Origin: Sphingomonas bacterium
GTDB lineage: Bacteria > Pseudomonadota > Alphaproteobacteria > Sphingomonadales > Sphingomonadaceae
Direction: 5' to 3'
Length of the DNA: 32,018 bases
Assembly: GCF_028292945.1 (NCBI RefSeq)
Contig: NZ_JAQGLJ010000064.1
Location: 1 to 32,018, forward strand
The notes below the pieces were generated by a model. The model was not told the origin of the DNA. It did not search any database and worked only from the letters and a program-made list of their open reading frames with translations. Positions 1 to 7,695 of the stretch are shown one piece after another. Each line of letters begins with the position of its first letter. Position 1 is the first letter of the stretch. A program made the translations under genes and the position numbers.

Positions 1-2
1 TG

Positions 3-494
3 AAGGAAACCGGTGCCGCGGCGGTGAAGCTGGAAGGCGGGGAGGCGATGGCCGAGACGATCGCATTCCTGTCGGCGCGCGGCGTTCCGGTGATGGCCCA
101 TGTCGGGCTGACCCCGCAGGCGGTGAACCAGCTGGGCGGCTATGGCGCGCGCGGGCGCAGCGAGGCGGAGGCCGATCGGATCCTGAAGGATGCCCGCGCC
201 GTCGCCGATGCGGGCTGCTTCGCGATGGTCGTCGAAGGGGTGATCGAGCCGATCGCCGAGGCGATCACCCGGGCCGTGGCCTGCCCGACGATCGGCATCG
301 GCGCATCGGCGCATTGCGACGGGCAGGTGCTGGTCGCCGAGGACATGCTGGGGCTGTTCGAGCGGACGCCGCGCTTCGTGAAGCGGTATGGCGACATGGC
401 CGGCTTCATCTCTGCATCGGCCGAGCGCTACGCCGCAGAGGTGCGCGCCCGCGCCTTTCCGGGACCGGAGCAGGTGTACGCGCCCAAGGCCTGA
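3..494 (+). CDS. panB: 3-methyl-2-oxobutanoate hydroxymethyltransferase, 5' end missing
   Basis: PanB makes ketopantoate from 2-oxoisovalerate and 5,10-methylene-tetrahydrofolate, the first committed step of pantothenate and CoA synthesis, in the cytoplasm. The gene is already open at the window's left edge; the frame starting at base 3 reads [13 protein letters not shown], so the true start lies outside and the N-terminal part of the TIM barrel is missing. Visible family features are the stretch [12 protein letters not shown], the segment MVVEGV that carries the conserved catalytic Glu, and PTIGIGAS near the end. The C-terminal tail is as in full-length PanB. The stop codon lies inside a small hairpin that probably ends the transcript. 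About 160 residues are seen of a family usually 260-290 long. Identity is very secure. Confidence 0.95.
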   Translation, partial: KETGAAAVKLEGGEAMAETIAFLSARGVPVMAHVGLTPQAVNQLGGYGARGRSEAEADRILKDARAVADAGCFAMVVEGVIEPIAEAITRAVACPTIGIGASAHCDGQVLVAEDMLGLFERTPRFVKRYGDMAGFISASAERYAAEVRARAFPGPEQVYAPKA

Positions 495-509
495 GTCGGC
501 CTTTCGTTT
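486..509 (+). terminator. Probable intrinsic terminator of panB
   Basis: Six-bp arms AAGGCC (486-491) and GGCCTT (498-503) enclose a 6-base loop, followed by a TCGTTT tail. The hairpin straddles the panB stop codon (492-494). The stem is short, so it is only moderately convincing; it would separate panB from the gene starting at 557. Confidence 0.45.
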
Positions 510-556
510 ATGCCGCCGCGCCGCTAAGGGCTCACGCTTTCCACCCGGAGTTCGCC

Positions 557-1255
557 TTGGCCCTGCCGCCTGCCACCGACAAAGCCTTCATGCGCGAGGT
601 CGACGAGGAACTGCGTCGCGATCAGGTCGCTGCCGCCGCCAAGCGTTGGGGTCTGATCGTGATCGCCGCGGTGGTCGCGGCGCTGCTCGCGTTCGGCGGA
701 TGGCTCTATTGGCAGAACCGGCAGGCAGCCCAGGCCGGCGTGGAAGGCGAACAGCTTGCCGCCGCCTATGATCAGCTGCAGGCGAACCAGATCAAGCAGG
801 CCGAGCCGACGCTGAACACGCTCGCCGCGTCCGATCGCGATGGGTACCGGGCACTCGCGAAACTCGCGCAGGCGGATCTGTTGCTGGGCAAGAACGACCT
901 CAAGGGAGCGGCGACCAAGTTCGCGGCCATCGCTGCCGATGCCTCGCTGGGCCAGCCGTTTCGCGACCTCGCCACCATTCGGCGCACCGCCATCGAGTTC
1001 GACACGCTGCCGCCCGCGCAGGTCGTTGAGCGGCTGCGTCCGCTCGCCGTTGCCGGTAACCCGTGGTTCGGGAGCGCCGGGGAGATGACCGCGATCGCCT
1101 ATCTGCGCCAGAACCGCCGCGACCTTGCCGGCAAGCTGTTCGGGCAGGTTGCCAAGGCCGAGGAAGTACCTGAGTCCATCCGTCAGCGCGCAGTCCAAAT
1201 GGCCGGACTATTGGGCGTCGACGCCGCACCTTCCGCAGGAACGCCCGTATCATGA
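557..1255 (+). CDS. Membrane-anchored tetratricopeptide (YfgM-like) protein
   Basis: A 232-residue protein with a short cytosolic N-terminus, one transmembrane helix (about residues 31-52, WGLIVIAAVVAALLAFGGWL) and an Ala/Leu-rich helical C-terminal region of TPR-like repeats, expected to face the periplasm. Known YfgM proteins have this layout, act as ancillary SecYEG/chaperone partners, and are encoded directly before bamB and der, exactly as here. I chose the TTG at 557 because GGAG sits 6 bases upstream and it gives MALPPATDKAFMREVDEELRRD; the next in-frame ATG is at 590. The open frame extends back to 314 inside panB, which I reject. The stop overlaps the bamB start by 4 bases (ATGA), indicating translational coupling. 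Function is by family and synteny. Confidence 0.85.
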   Translation: MALPPATDKAFMREVDEELRRDQVAAAAKRWGLIVIAAVVAALLAFGGWLYWQNRQAAQAGVEGEQLAAAYDQLQANQIKQAEPTLNTLAASDRDGYRALAKLAQADLLLGKNDLKGAATKFAAIAADASLGQPFRDLATIRRTAIEFDTLPPAQVVERLRPLAVAGNPWFGSAGEMTAIAYLRQNRRDLAGKLFGQVAKAEEVPESIRQRAVQMAGLLGVDAAPSAGTPVS

Positions 1256-2574
1256 TCTCCAGTTTTCGTTCGCCGCTGCTGGTCGCGGCGCTCATCGCGC
1301 TCGCCGGCTGCGGCATCTTCAAGGGTGGGACCAAGAAGACGCCGACCGTCGGCAACCGCACGGCGATCCTGGTCGCCGAAAATGCCATTGAGGCGGACCG
1401 GACGATTGCCGACGTCCCCGTGCTGCTGCCTGCGGCGACCGCGAACGACAGCTGGTCGCAGCCGGGCGGCAATGCGGCCAAGTCGCTGGGTCAGCTCGCG
1501 CTTGCCGATGCACCGGTGCGTGCGTGGACCGCGTCGATCAACGGTGGTTCGGACAGGCAGCGGCTGGCCGCACCGCCAGTAGTCGCGGACGGCAAGCTGT
1601 TCGTGACCGATGTCGATGCGCGGGTGCATGCGATCACCGCAGCAACCGGCGCGCGGCTGTGGAGCGCGTCTGTGTCCAAGGGCGACGACAACCGCGACGC
1701 GCGGTTCGGCGGCGGCGTCAGCTATGACAATGGTCAGGTCTTCGCGACCAACGGCCTCGGCGACGTGGTCGCACTGCAGGCGGCTGATGGCGCGGAGGTG
1801 TGGCGCGCGAAGCCGGGCGGACCGCTCCGGGGTTCGCCGACGATCGCCAACGGTGTCGTGTACGTCCTGACGCAGGACGATCAGATGTTCGCGCTCAACC
1901 AGCAGACGGGCGCGGTCAACTGGGCGGCGCAGGGCACGGCGGAGACGCAGGGCGTGTTCGGCGTAGCGGCGCCGGCGGCGGCGGCGGGTTCGGTCGTGGC
2001 CGGGTTCTCCAGCGGGGAACTCAACGCGTACCGGTACGAGAACGGCCGCCAGCTGTGGCAGGACGCCTTGTCGCGGACGTCGATCACCACCTCGGTCTCC
2101 TCGATCGCGGACATCGACGCGGCGCCGGTGATCGACAATGGGCGGGTGTATGCGGTGGGGCAGGGCGGGCGAATGGTCGCGCTGGAGCTCGCCACGGGGC
2201 GCCGATTGTGGGAGCAGAACCTCGCCGGGATCTCGACACCATGGCTGGCGGGCGAGTGGCTGTTCGTCGTCACCGACGACGCACGGCTGATCTGCCTGGC
2301 GACCGCCAGCGGCAAGGCGCGCTGGATCGCGCAGCTGCCACGCTTTCGTAATGCCAAGGGGCGCAAGGGGCTGATCACCTGGTTCGGGCCGGTGCTGGCG
2401 GGTAACCGGCTGGTGATGACGAACAGCCGCGGCGAAGTGGTGTTCGCCAACGCGACGGATGGCACAATCGCGCGCACGGTGGAGAGCGGTGAGGCGTTCA
2501 CGCTGCCGCCCGTCGTGGCGAACTCGACGCTGTATACGCTGGATCAGAAGGGGCGCGTGACCGCCTGGCGGTAA
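1252..2574 (+). CDS. bamB: Outer membrane protein assembly factor BamB (lipoprotein)
   Basis: BamB is the beta-propeller lipoprotein of the BAM complex, which inserts beta-barrel proteins in the outer membrane. The 440-residue product opens with a lipoprotein signal whose lipobox is LAGC (Cys20). The rest contains repeated PQQ-type propeller blades, recognisable from recurrent patterns such as [35 protein letters not shown] and [15 protein letters not shown], with the A-x-D/T-G-x-x-x-W turns ([40 protein letters not shown]). Length is somewhat above the E. coli protein (about 390). It overlaps the TPR gene by 4 bases and precedes der by 41 bases, a conserved order in proteobacteria. Identity is well supported; a generic PQQ-like lipoprotein is the only alternative. 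Confidence 0.93.
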   Translation: MISSFRSPLLVAALIALAGCGIFKGGTKKTPTVGNRTAILVAENAIEADRTIADVPVLLPAATANDSWSQPGGNAAKSLGQLALADAPVRAWTASINGGSDRQRLAAPPVVADGKLFVTDVDARVHAITAATGARLWSASVSKGDDNRDARFGGGVSYDNGQVFATNGLGDVVALQAADGAEVWRAKPGGPLRGSPTIANGVVYVLTQDDQMFALNQQTGAVNWAAQGTAETQGVFGVAAPAAAAGSVVAGFSSGELNAYRYENGRQLWQDALSRTSITTSVSSIADIDAAPVIDNGRVYAVGQGGRMVALELATGRRLWEQNLAGISTPWLAGEWLFVVTDDARLICLATASGKARWIAQLPRFRNAKGRKGLITWFGPVLAGNRLVMTNSRGEVVFANATDGTIARTVESGEAFTLPPVVANSTLYTLDQKGRVTAWR

Positions 2575-2615
2575 GCAAGGGTGACCTTCCGCGCCCGTTA
2601 GGCTACGGCCCGCAG

Positions 2616-3974
2616 ATGCCCCTTCCCATCGTCGCGATCGTCGGCCGTCCCAATGTCGGCAAGTCGACGCTGTTCAACCGCCTGGTCGGCAAGAAGCTTG
2701 CCCTGGTCGACGATCGACCCGGCGTGACGCGCGATCGGCGCGAGGGCGACGCGCATCTCGTCGGGCTCGATTTCCGCGTCATCGATACCGCCGGCTACGA
2801 AGATCACGACGCACAGACATTGCCCGGTCGAATGCGGTTGCAGACGGAGGCGGCGATCGCGCAGGCCGACGTGGCATTGTTCCTGGTCGATGCGCGTGCG
2901 GGCGTGGTGCCGATGGACGAGGAGATCGCGCGTTGGCTGCGATCCTCCACGACGCCCGTCATCCTCGCCGCCAACAAGGCGGAGGGCCGCGCGGGCGAGC
3001 AGGGTATCCTGGAAGCGCTGGCACTAGGCTTCGGCGATGCGGTGCCGCTGTCGGCCGAGCATGGGGAGGGCATCGTCGACCTGTTCGAGGCGCTGCAGCC
3101 GCACCTCGAACGTGACGAAGTCGAGGAAGAACCGGAAGATCGCGATTTCGAAGGCCCGCTGAAGCTGGCGATCGTCGGGCGACCAAATGCGGGCAAGTCG
3201 ACGCTGATCAACCGCATGCTGGGCGAGGATCGGCTGATCACCGGCCCCGAAGCCGGGATCACACGCGACTCGATCGCGGTCGACTGGACGTGGCACGCGC
3301 CGGACGGGCACGTGCGCGCCGTCCGCCTGATCGACACGGCCGGCATGCGCAAGCGCGCGAAAGTGCAGGACAAGCTGGAGAAGCTGTCGGTCGCGGACGC
3401 GATGCACGCGGTCGATTTCGCCGAGGTGGTGGTGTTGCTGCTCGACGCCACGTTGGGGCTGGAGGCTCAGGACCTGCGCATCGCCGACCGGGTGCTGGAA
3501 GAAGGCCGCGCGCTGATCATCGCTCTCAACAAGTGGGACGTGGCGGAAAACGCCTCGTCGCTGTTCAATGGCGTCAAGAAGGCGCTGGAGGACGGCCTGA
3601 GCCAAGTGAAAGGCGTCACCGTCGTCACCGTATCGGGCGCGACCGGCAAGGGCGTCGATCAGCTGATCGGCGCTGCGTTCCAGGCGCGCGAGGCGTGGTC
3701 CAAGCGCGTCGGCACGGGCGAGCTCAATCGCTGGTTCGAACGCGCGGTCGACGCCAATCCGCCGCCTGCGCCCGGCGGCAAGCGGATCAAGATGCGCTAC
3801 GTCACGCAGGTCAAGACGCGGCCTCCGTCGTTCGTGATCTTCGGCACGCGCGTCGACCAGCTGCCGGCGAGCTATGAGCGTTACCTGGTCAATTCGATGC
3901 GCCGCGACCTTGGCTTCGATGGGGTGCCCGTACGCCTGTCGCTACGCGCGCCGAAAAATCCTTTCGACCGCTAA
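2616..3974 (+). CDS. der: Ribosome biogenesis GTPase Der (EngA)
   Basis: Der is a tandem-GTPase that acts in 50S ribosomal subunit assembly. Both G domains are seen: P-loop GRPNVGKST at residues 10-18 with DTAGYE and NKAE, then a second P-loop GRPNAGKST at 188-196 with DTAGMR and NKWD. Between them is an acidic linker ([14 protein letters not shown]). The C-terminal part (about 360-452) matches the KH-like domain, ending RAPKNPFDR. At 452 residues it is of normal length for the family. The start at 2616 gives [18 protein letters not shown] as expected, though no good Shine-Dalgarno sequence precedes it, so translation may depend on upstream bamB translation or a weak site. Confidence 0.97.
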   Translation: MPLPIVAIVGRPNVGKSTLFNRLVGKKLALVDDRPGVTRDRREGDAHLVGLDFRVIDTAGYEDHDAQTLPGRMRLQTEAAIAQADVALFLVDARAGVVPMDEEIARWLRSSTTPVILAANKAEGRAGEQGILEALALGFGDAVPLSAEHGEGIVDLFEALQPHLERDEVEEEPEDRDFEGPLKLAIVGRPNAGKSTLINRMLGEDRLITGPEAGITRDSIAVDWTWHAPDGHVRAVRLIDTAGMRKRAKVQDKLEKLSVADAMHAVDFAEVVVLLLDATLGLEAQDLRIADRVLEEGRALIIALNKWDVAENASSLFNGVKKALEDGLSQVKGVTVVTVSGATGKGVDQLIGAAFQAREAWSKRVGTGELNRWFERAVDANPPPAPGGKRIKMRYVTQVKTRPPSFVIFGTRVDQLPASYERYLVNSMRRDLGFDGVPVRLSLRAPKNPFDR

Positions 3975-4063
3975 GTGCCGGCGGAAAGGATGTGTTTACG
4001 CTGTCTGCGGTAGAGACGGCGGGTAGCGCAACGCGTGCGAGCGGTGCCCGAGGAGGTTGGCCT

Positions 4064-4486
4064 GTGAGTTTCGAAGGCAGTACGCTGGTGGACTGGGCTG
4101 TGTTCGGGCAGGCCCGCAACGAGCTCGGTGCGGGCTTTGTACGGATCCTGGGCTATTTTCGCGAGGACGGCGTCAAGTCGGTCGCGGCGATAGAAGCCGC
4201 GATGCGCAATCTGAGTGCGGCGGCGATGGTAATCCCGGCGCATACGCTGAAGGGCGAGGCGCGGCAGTTCGGCGCCGAGCCGCTGGGCACGCTCGCCGAG
4301 CAGATCGAGACGATCGCGCGCGATTGCGTGGAGATGCAGGACACGCCCGAACAGGTGATCGAGCACATCGTCAAGCTGCGCCCGCTGTTCGAACAGACGC
4401 TGAGCCTGCTCGAGCGCGAGGCCAACCCGCTGGTCGCAAGGAAGCCGCAGGGCGGTGGTTTCGGTCGCAGGGTCGCGAGTATGTGA
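4064..4486 (+). CDS. Histidine phosphotransfer (HPt) domain protein
   Basis: A 140-residue, all-helical protein matching a free-standing HPt domain. The segment IPAHTLKGEARQFG (His60 is the predicted phosphorylated residue) is the classic AHxLKG motif, followed by a second helix rich in acidic and hydrophobic residues. Such proteins relay phosphate between hybrid histidine kinases and response regulators. I chose GTG at 4064 because GAGG lies 8-11 bases upstream; an in-frame ATG at 3992 would add 24 residues of poor, low-complexity character. No kinase or response regulator is nearby, so the partners are elsewhere in the genome. It follows der by 89 bases and may be read with it. Similar proteins are sometimes found in this place in sphingomonads, but I am recalling this rather than showing it. 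Confidence 0.82.
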   Translation: MSFEGSTLVDWAVFGQARNELGAGFVRILGYFREDGVKSVAAIEAAMRNLSAAAMVIPAHTLKGEARQFGAEPLGTLAEQIETIARDCVEMQDTPEQVIEHIVKLRPLFEQTLSLLEREANPLVARKPQGGGFGRRVASM

Positions 4487-4493
4487 CTCCAGC

Positions 4494-4515
4494 CCTCTCC
4501 CGCGTGCGGGAGAGG
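4494..4515. terminator. Bidirectional hairpin between convergent genes
   Basis: Perfect inverted repeat CCTCTCCCGC (4494-4503) and GCGGGAGAGG (4506-4515) with only GT between, so the folded form has about 9 bp and a 4-base loop. It lies between the HPt gene (+) and bfr (-), which converge, and can serve both as a terminator. It lacks a clear T tract. The CTCTCCCGC/GCGGGAGAG type of hairpin looks like a dispersed intergenic repeat known in many proteobacterial genomes, but only one copy is in this window. Confidence 0.6.
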
Positions 4516-4522
4516 ATAGTGG

Positions 4523-5044
4523 TTATCCCTTCAAATACGGCGCGGCGCCGGAAGGCGGCTTGTCCTGCTCCGACACCGAGTTCAGCTGGATGTAGTTGTG
4601 GATGCCCATCCGCGCGATCATCTCGAACTGCCGTTCCAGCGTGTCGACATGTTCCTCCTCGCTCGCGAGGATGCGCGCGAACAGCTCGCGGCTGATATAG
4701 TCCTTGGCCTGCTCGCAATAGGCGATCGCGCCCTTGAGCTGCCCGACCGCCTCCAGCTCCATGTCGAGGTCGGACTTGAGCACCTCTTCCACGGTTTCGC
4801 CGATGCGCAGGCGCCCAAGCAGCTGGAAATTGGGTAGACCATCGAGAAACAGGATGCGCTCCGACAGCCAGTCGGCATGCTTCATCTCGTCGATGGATTC
4901 CATGCGCTCGTACTGCGCAAGCTTGTACACGCCCCAATGGTCGAGCAGACGGTAGTGCAGCCAATATTGATTGACCGCGGTCAGCTCGTTCTTAAGCGCC
5001 TCGTTCAGCAGTTCGATGACCCGCGGGTCGCCCTTGATCGCCAT
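4523..5044 (-). CDS. bfr: Bacterioferritin
   Basis: A 173-residue ferritin-like protein that stores iron in a 24-subunit shell. It aligns by eye with E. coli Bfr with an offset of +2: ferroxidase ligands Glu20, Glu53, His56, Glu96, Glu129 and His132 are all present (motifs ALKNELTAVNQY, ESIDEMKHAD, DMELEAV, EEEHVDTLE), and Met54 is the expected haem ligand. A short C-terminal extension (SEQDKPPSGAAPYLKG) is longer than in E. coli. I chose the ATG at 5044, preceded by AGGAG about 10 bases upstream; the frame extends to 5083 but without family similarity. It follows bfd on the same strand with an 87-base gap containing a promoter-like sequence and a palindrome, so it may be read both with bfd and on its own. 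Confidence 0.96.
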   Translation of the reverse strand: MAIKGDPRVIELLNEALKNELTAVNQYWLHYRLLDHWGVYKLAQYERMESIDEMKHADWLSERILFLDGLPNFQLLGRLRIGETVEEVLKSDLDMELEAVGQLKGAIAYCEQAKDYISRELFARILASEEEHVDTLERQFEMIARMGIHNYIQLNSVSEQDKPPSGAAPYLKG

Positions 5045-5067
5045 GTCGTGGTAGCTCCTGTGCGTCC

Positions 5068-5097
5068 GTTCTAGGACCGCCACAAACGCGCGGGCAA
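5068..5097 (-). promoter_or_regulatory. Candidate promoter of bfr
   Basis: On the minus strand, TTGCCC (5097-5092) and TAGAAC (5073-5068) are separated by 18 bases and would start transcription near 5061, giving a leader of about 17 bases that holds the AGGAG ribosome site of bfr. Each box matches the sigma-70 consensus at 4 of 6 positions, so this is only moderate evidence. Confidence 0.35.
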
Positions 5098-5105
5098 GCG
5101 CGAAC

Positions 5106-5119
5106 GACTCGCGCGAGTC
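5106..5119. promoter_or_regulatory. Perfect 14-bp palindrome, possible operator of bfr
   Basis: GACTCGCGCGAGTC is a perfect palindrome with no spacer, so it is a protein-site type symmetry rather than an RNA hairpin. It ends 8 bases upstream of the candidate bfr -35 box and would be centred near -51. The regulator is unknown; the sequence does not resemble Fur, Irr or RirA sites. Confidence 0.35.
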
Positions 5120-5131
5120 ACTCTCACATTG

Positions 5132-5299
5132 TCAGGCGGCGGCGCGTTCCTCGCTGATGATCGCGCGCGCGACGACGGTGCACTGTCCGCACTTGGGCTG
5201 ACAGCCGAGCGCCGAATAGGCCTGGCAGGGGGTAGCGCATTGACGCGCCACGCCGCGGATCTGGTGCTCGCGAATGGCATTGCAAATGCAGACAACCAT
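5132..5299 (-). CDS. bfd: Bacterioferritin-associated ferredoxin
   Basis: A 55-residue [2Fe-2S] protein that passes electrons to bacterioferritin so that stored ferric iron is released as ferrous iron. The four cluster ligands follow the Bfd spacing: CIC near the start (Cys4, Cys6) and CQPKCGQC near residues 33-40, of which the CxxC pair at 37 and 40 completes the BFD-like [2Fe-2S] motif. The frame is open upstream to 5470, but the ATG at 5299 gives the usual Bfd start MVVCICNAI and has GGAGG just upstream. It is followed by bfr on the same strand, the common arrangement. A Fur-like site lies 37 bases upstream, fitting expression under iron shortage. It is too short for many gene callers but is clearly real. 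Confidence 0.93.
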   Translation of the reverse strand: MVVCICNAIREHQIRGVARQCATPCQAYSALGCQPKCGQCTVVARAIISEERAAA

Positions 5300-5335
5300 A
5301 GGACCTCCGAAGGCGACGAAGGTTGCTGTACCGCT

Positions 5336-5353
5336 AATGAGAATTGTTCGCAA
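5336..5353 (-). promoter_or_regulatory. Fur-like operator upstream of bfd
   Basis: The minus-strand sequence TTGCGAACAATTCTCATT is an AT-rich imperfect palindrome in a GC-rich background. Its central 15 bases (5338-5352) match the 7-1-7 Fur consensus TGATAATNATTATCA at 10 of 14 positions, with the right half 6 of 7. It lies 37 bases before the bfd start, where it would overlap a promoter (TTGCGA, 17 bases, TACAGC, weak). The call is from sequence likeness only. Confidence 0.55.
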
Positions 5354-5378
5354 GCCTGTTGCGCATCGTTCGCACCAA

Positions 5379-7610
5379 TCAGGCGAGCGCCGCGTCGACG
5401 CCCATAAGGCCGGGGAAGAAGCGTTCATGCGTATCGCGCAGCGCGGCGAGCGCCACCGCGTAGTCGGCATGCGTTCGCTCGAAGATCAGCCGCGTGCCGC
5501 CGGTCCGGCCGAGCGGCTGTGCCTCCACATCGGCGGCATGAGCGGCGTGGAGGAACGCCATCAATGCGTGATCAGCGACCGTGACGACGTACACACCCTG
5601 ATCCTCGCCGAAGAACGCGCGCGCGCAGCCGAACGGCTGGGGCTTGTTGATCATTGCACCGACGTTGCCGGCCAGTGCCATCTCGGCAATCGCCACCGCG
5701 AGACCGCCATCGGAGACATCGTGACAGGCGGTGATCGCCCCGGCGGTGATGTGCCTGCGCACGAACTCGCCGGCGCGGCGTTCGGCGGCGAGGTCGACCG
5801 GCGGGGGCGGGCCCTCCTCGCGGCCATGCACCTCGCGCAGCCAAAGTGACTGGCCGAGGTGGCCGGTGCGGGTGCCTAGCACCAGGATGATGTCGCCGGA
5901 TTGCTTGAACGCCAGCGTCGCGCTCTTGCGCCAGTCGGCGAGCAGCCCGACGCCACCGATCGCGGGGGTGGGGAGAATCGCCGAGCCGCCGCCCGTGGCC
6001 TTGCTCTCGTTGTAAAGGCTGACATTGCCGCTCACGATCGGGAAATCGAGTTGGCGGCAGGCATCGGCCATGCCCTCGATACAGCCGACGAACTGGCCCA
6101 TGATCTCCGGCCGCTGCGGGTTGCCGAAGTTCATGCAGTCGGTCGCGGCGAGCGGCGTCGCGCCCACCGCGCAGAGATTACGCCATGCCTCCGCGATCGC
6201 CTGTCGCCCGCCTTCGACCGGATCGGCGAAACAATAGCGCGGCGTGCAATCGGTGGTGATCGCCAGCGCCTTGTCGGTGCCGTGGACGCGCACCACCGCC
6301 GCGTCGCCGCCGGGGCGCTGGACGGTATCGGCACCGACCGACGTATCGTACTGCTCCCAGATCCAGCGGCGGCTGGCGAGATCGGGCGAGCCCATCAGCT
6401 TGAGCAGGTCGGCGGCAATGTCCGTTTCGTCGGGCAAGCCAGTCAATGGGGGCTGCGGCGGAGTGGGTACCCAAGGGCGGTCATAGCTGGGAGCCTCGTC
6501 CGCCAGCGGGCCCAGCGGCAGGTCGCACACCGTCTCGCCGAGGTGCTTCAGGACCATGCGCCCGGTGTCCGTCACGCGGCCGATGACGGCGAAGTCCAGT
6601 TCCCACTTGCGGAAGATCGCCTCCGCCTCCGGCTCGCGGCCCGGCTTGAGCACCATCAGCATGCGTTCCTGCGACTCGGACAGCATCATCTCGTACGCGG
6701 TCATGCCCGTCTCGCGCTGCGGCACATCGTCCATGATCAGCTCGATGCCGACGCCGCCCTTCGACGCCATCTCAACGGACGAGGAGGTGAGTCCGGCCGC
6801 GCCCATGTCCTGGATCGCGACGATCGCGTCGGACGCCATCAGCTCCAGGCACGCCTCGATCAGCAGCTTCTCGGTGAACGGATCGCCGACCTGCACGGTG
6901 GGTCGCTTGGCGTCGGCGTCATCCGCGAAATCCGCCGAGGCCATCGTCGCGCCGTGGATGCCGTCGCGTCCGGTCTTCGACCCGACATAGACGATCGGAT
7001 TGCCGACGCCGGACGCGGCCGAATAGAAGATCTTGTCCTGATCCGCGATGCCGACCGTCATCGCGTTGACCAGGATGTTGCCGTCATAGGCAGGGTGGAA
7101 GTTCACCTCGCCACCCACGGTCGGCACGCCGACGCAGTTGCCGTATCCGCCGATGCCGTGGACGACCCCGGCGATGAGGTGGCGCATGCGAGGATGATCG
7201 GGCCGGCCGAAGCGGAGCGCATTCATGTTCGCGATCGGCCGCGCGCCCATCGTGAACACGTCGCGCAGGATGCCGCCGACGCCCGTTGCCGCACCCTGAT
7301 ACGGCTCGATGTAGGAGGGGTGGTTGTGCGACTCCATCTTGAAGATCGCTGCCTGGCCGTCGCCGATGTCGACCACGCCCGCATTCTCGCCGGGGCCGCA
7401 GATCACCTGAGGGCCGGTAGTCGGCAGTTTCTTGAGGTGGATGCGTGAGGATTTGTACGAGCAATGCTCGGACCACATCACCGAAAAGATGCCGAGCTCG
7501 ACCAGATTGGGTTCGCGCCCGAGCGCGTGGAGGACGCGATCATATTCCTCGGGCGACAGGCCGTGCTCGGCGACGAGCGCCGGCGTAATCTGGGGCGTGA
7601 TCTGGCTCAT
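5379..7610 (-). CDS. purL: Phosphoribosylformylglycinamidine synthase subunit PurL
   Basis: PurL is the synthetase subunit of FGAM synthase, using ATP and ammonia delivered by PurQ to convert FGAR to FGAM in purine synthesis. The 743-residue length is that of the small PurL that works with separate PurS and PurQ. Diagnostic motifs are [11 protein letters not shown] (about 45-55), [47 protein letters not shown] and the late [18 protein letters not shown]. The ATG at 7610 ([10 protein letters not shown]) is preferred over an in-frame ATG at 7646, which adds 12 Arg/Ala-rich residues. PurQ and PurS are encoded about 4.5 kb further upstream on the same strand, separated by four unrelated genes, so purL must have its own promoter in the 85-base gap to the divergent S9 peptidase gene. 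Confidence 0.98.
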   Translation of the reverse strand: MSQITPQITPALVAEHGLSPEEYDRVLHALGREPNLVELGIFSVMWSEHCSYKSSRIHLKKLPTTGPQVICGPGENAGVVDIGDGQAAIFKMESHNHPSYIEPYQGAATGVGGILRDVFTMGARPIANMNALRFGRPDHPRMRHLIAGVVHGIGGYGNCVGVPTVGGEVNFHPAYDGNILVNAMTVGIADQDKIFYSAASGVGNPIVYVGSKTGRDGIHGATMASADFADDADAKRPTVQVGDPFTEKLLIEACLELMASDAIVAIQDMGAAGLTSSSVEMASKGGVGIELIMDDVPQRETGMTAYEMMLSESQERMLMVLKPGREPEAEAIFRKWELDFAVIGRVTDTGRMVLKHLGETVCDLPLGPLADEAPSYDRPWVPTPPQPPLTGLPDETDIAADLLKLMGSPDLASRRWIWEQYDTSVGADTVQRPGGDAAVVRVHGTDKALAITTDCTPRYCFADPVEGGRQAIAEAWRNLCAVGATPLAATDCMNFGNPQRPEIMGQFVGCIEGMADACRQLDFPIVSGNVSLYNESKATGGGSAILPTPAIGGVGLLADWRKSATLAFKQSGDIILVLGTRTGHLGQSLWLREVHGREEGPPPPVDLAAERRAGEFVRRHITAGAITACHDVSDGGLAVAIAEMALAGNVGAMINKPQPFGCARAFFGEDQGVYVVTVADHALMAFLHAAHAADVEAQPLGRTGGTRLIFERTHADYAVALAALRDTHERFFPGLMGVDAALA

Positions 7611-7695
7611 GGCCGCGCGATAGCGGCGCGCGAACCGACTTGCCACCCGCGGTGTGAAGGTGCACTATGCGTGTAACACACTGGGGAGAGACACC

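Noticed and set aside
314..556. Upstream extension of the TPR protein within panB
   Set aside because: It is the out-of-frame reading of panB; TTG 557 has a ribosome site and gives the expected N-terminus.
4494..4515. CTCTCCCGC hairpin as part of a repeat family in this window
   Set aside because: Only this one copy was seen here, so it is reported as a terminator and not as a repeat array.
5901..7448. A 515-codon open frame on the plus strand antisense to purL
   Set aside because: It mirrors purL codons in GC-rich DNA, is Arg/His/Asp/Ala-rich with no domain pattern, and purL is beyond doubt.
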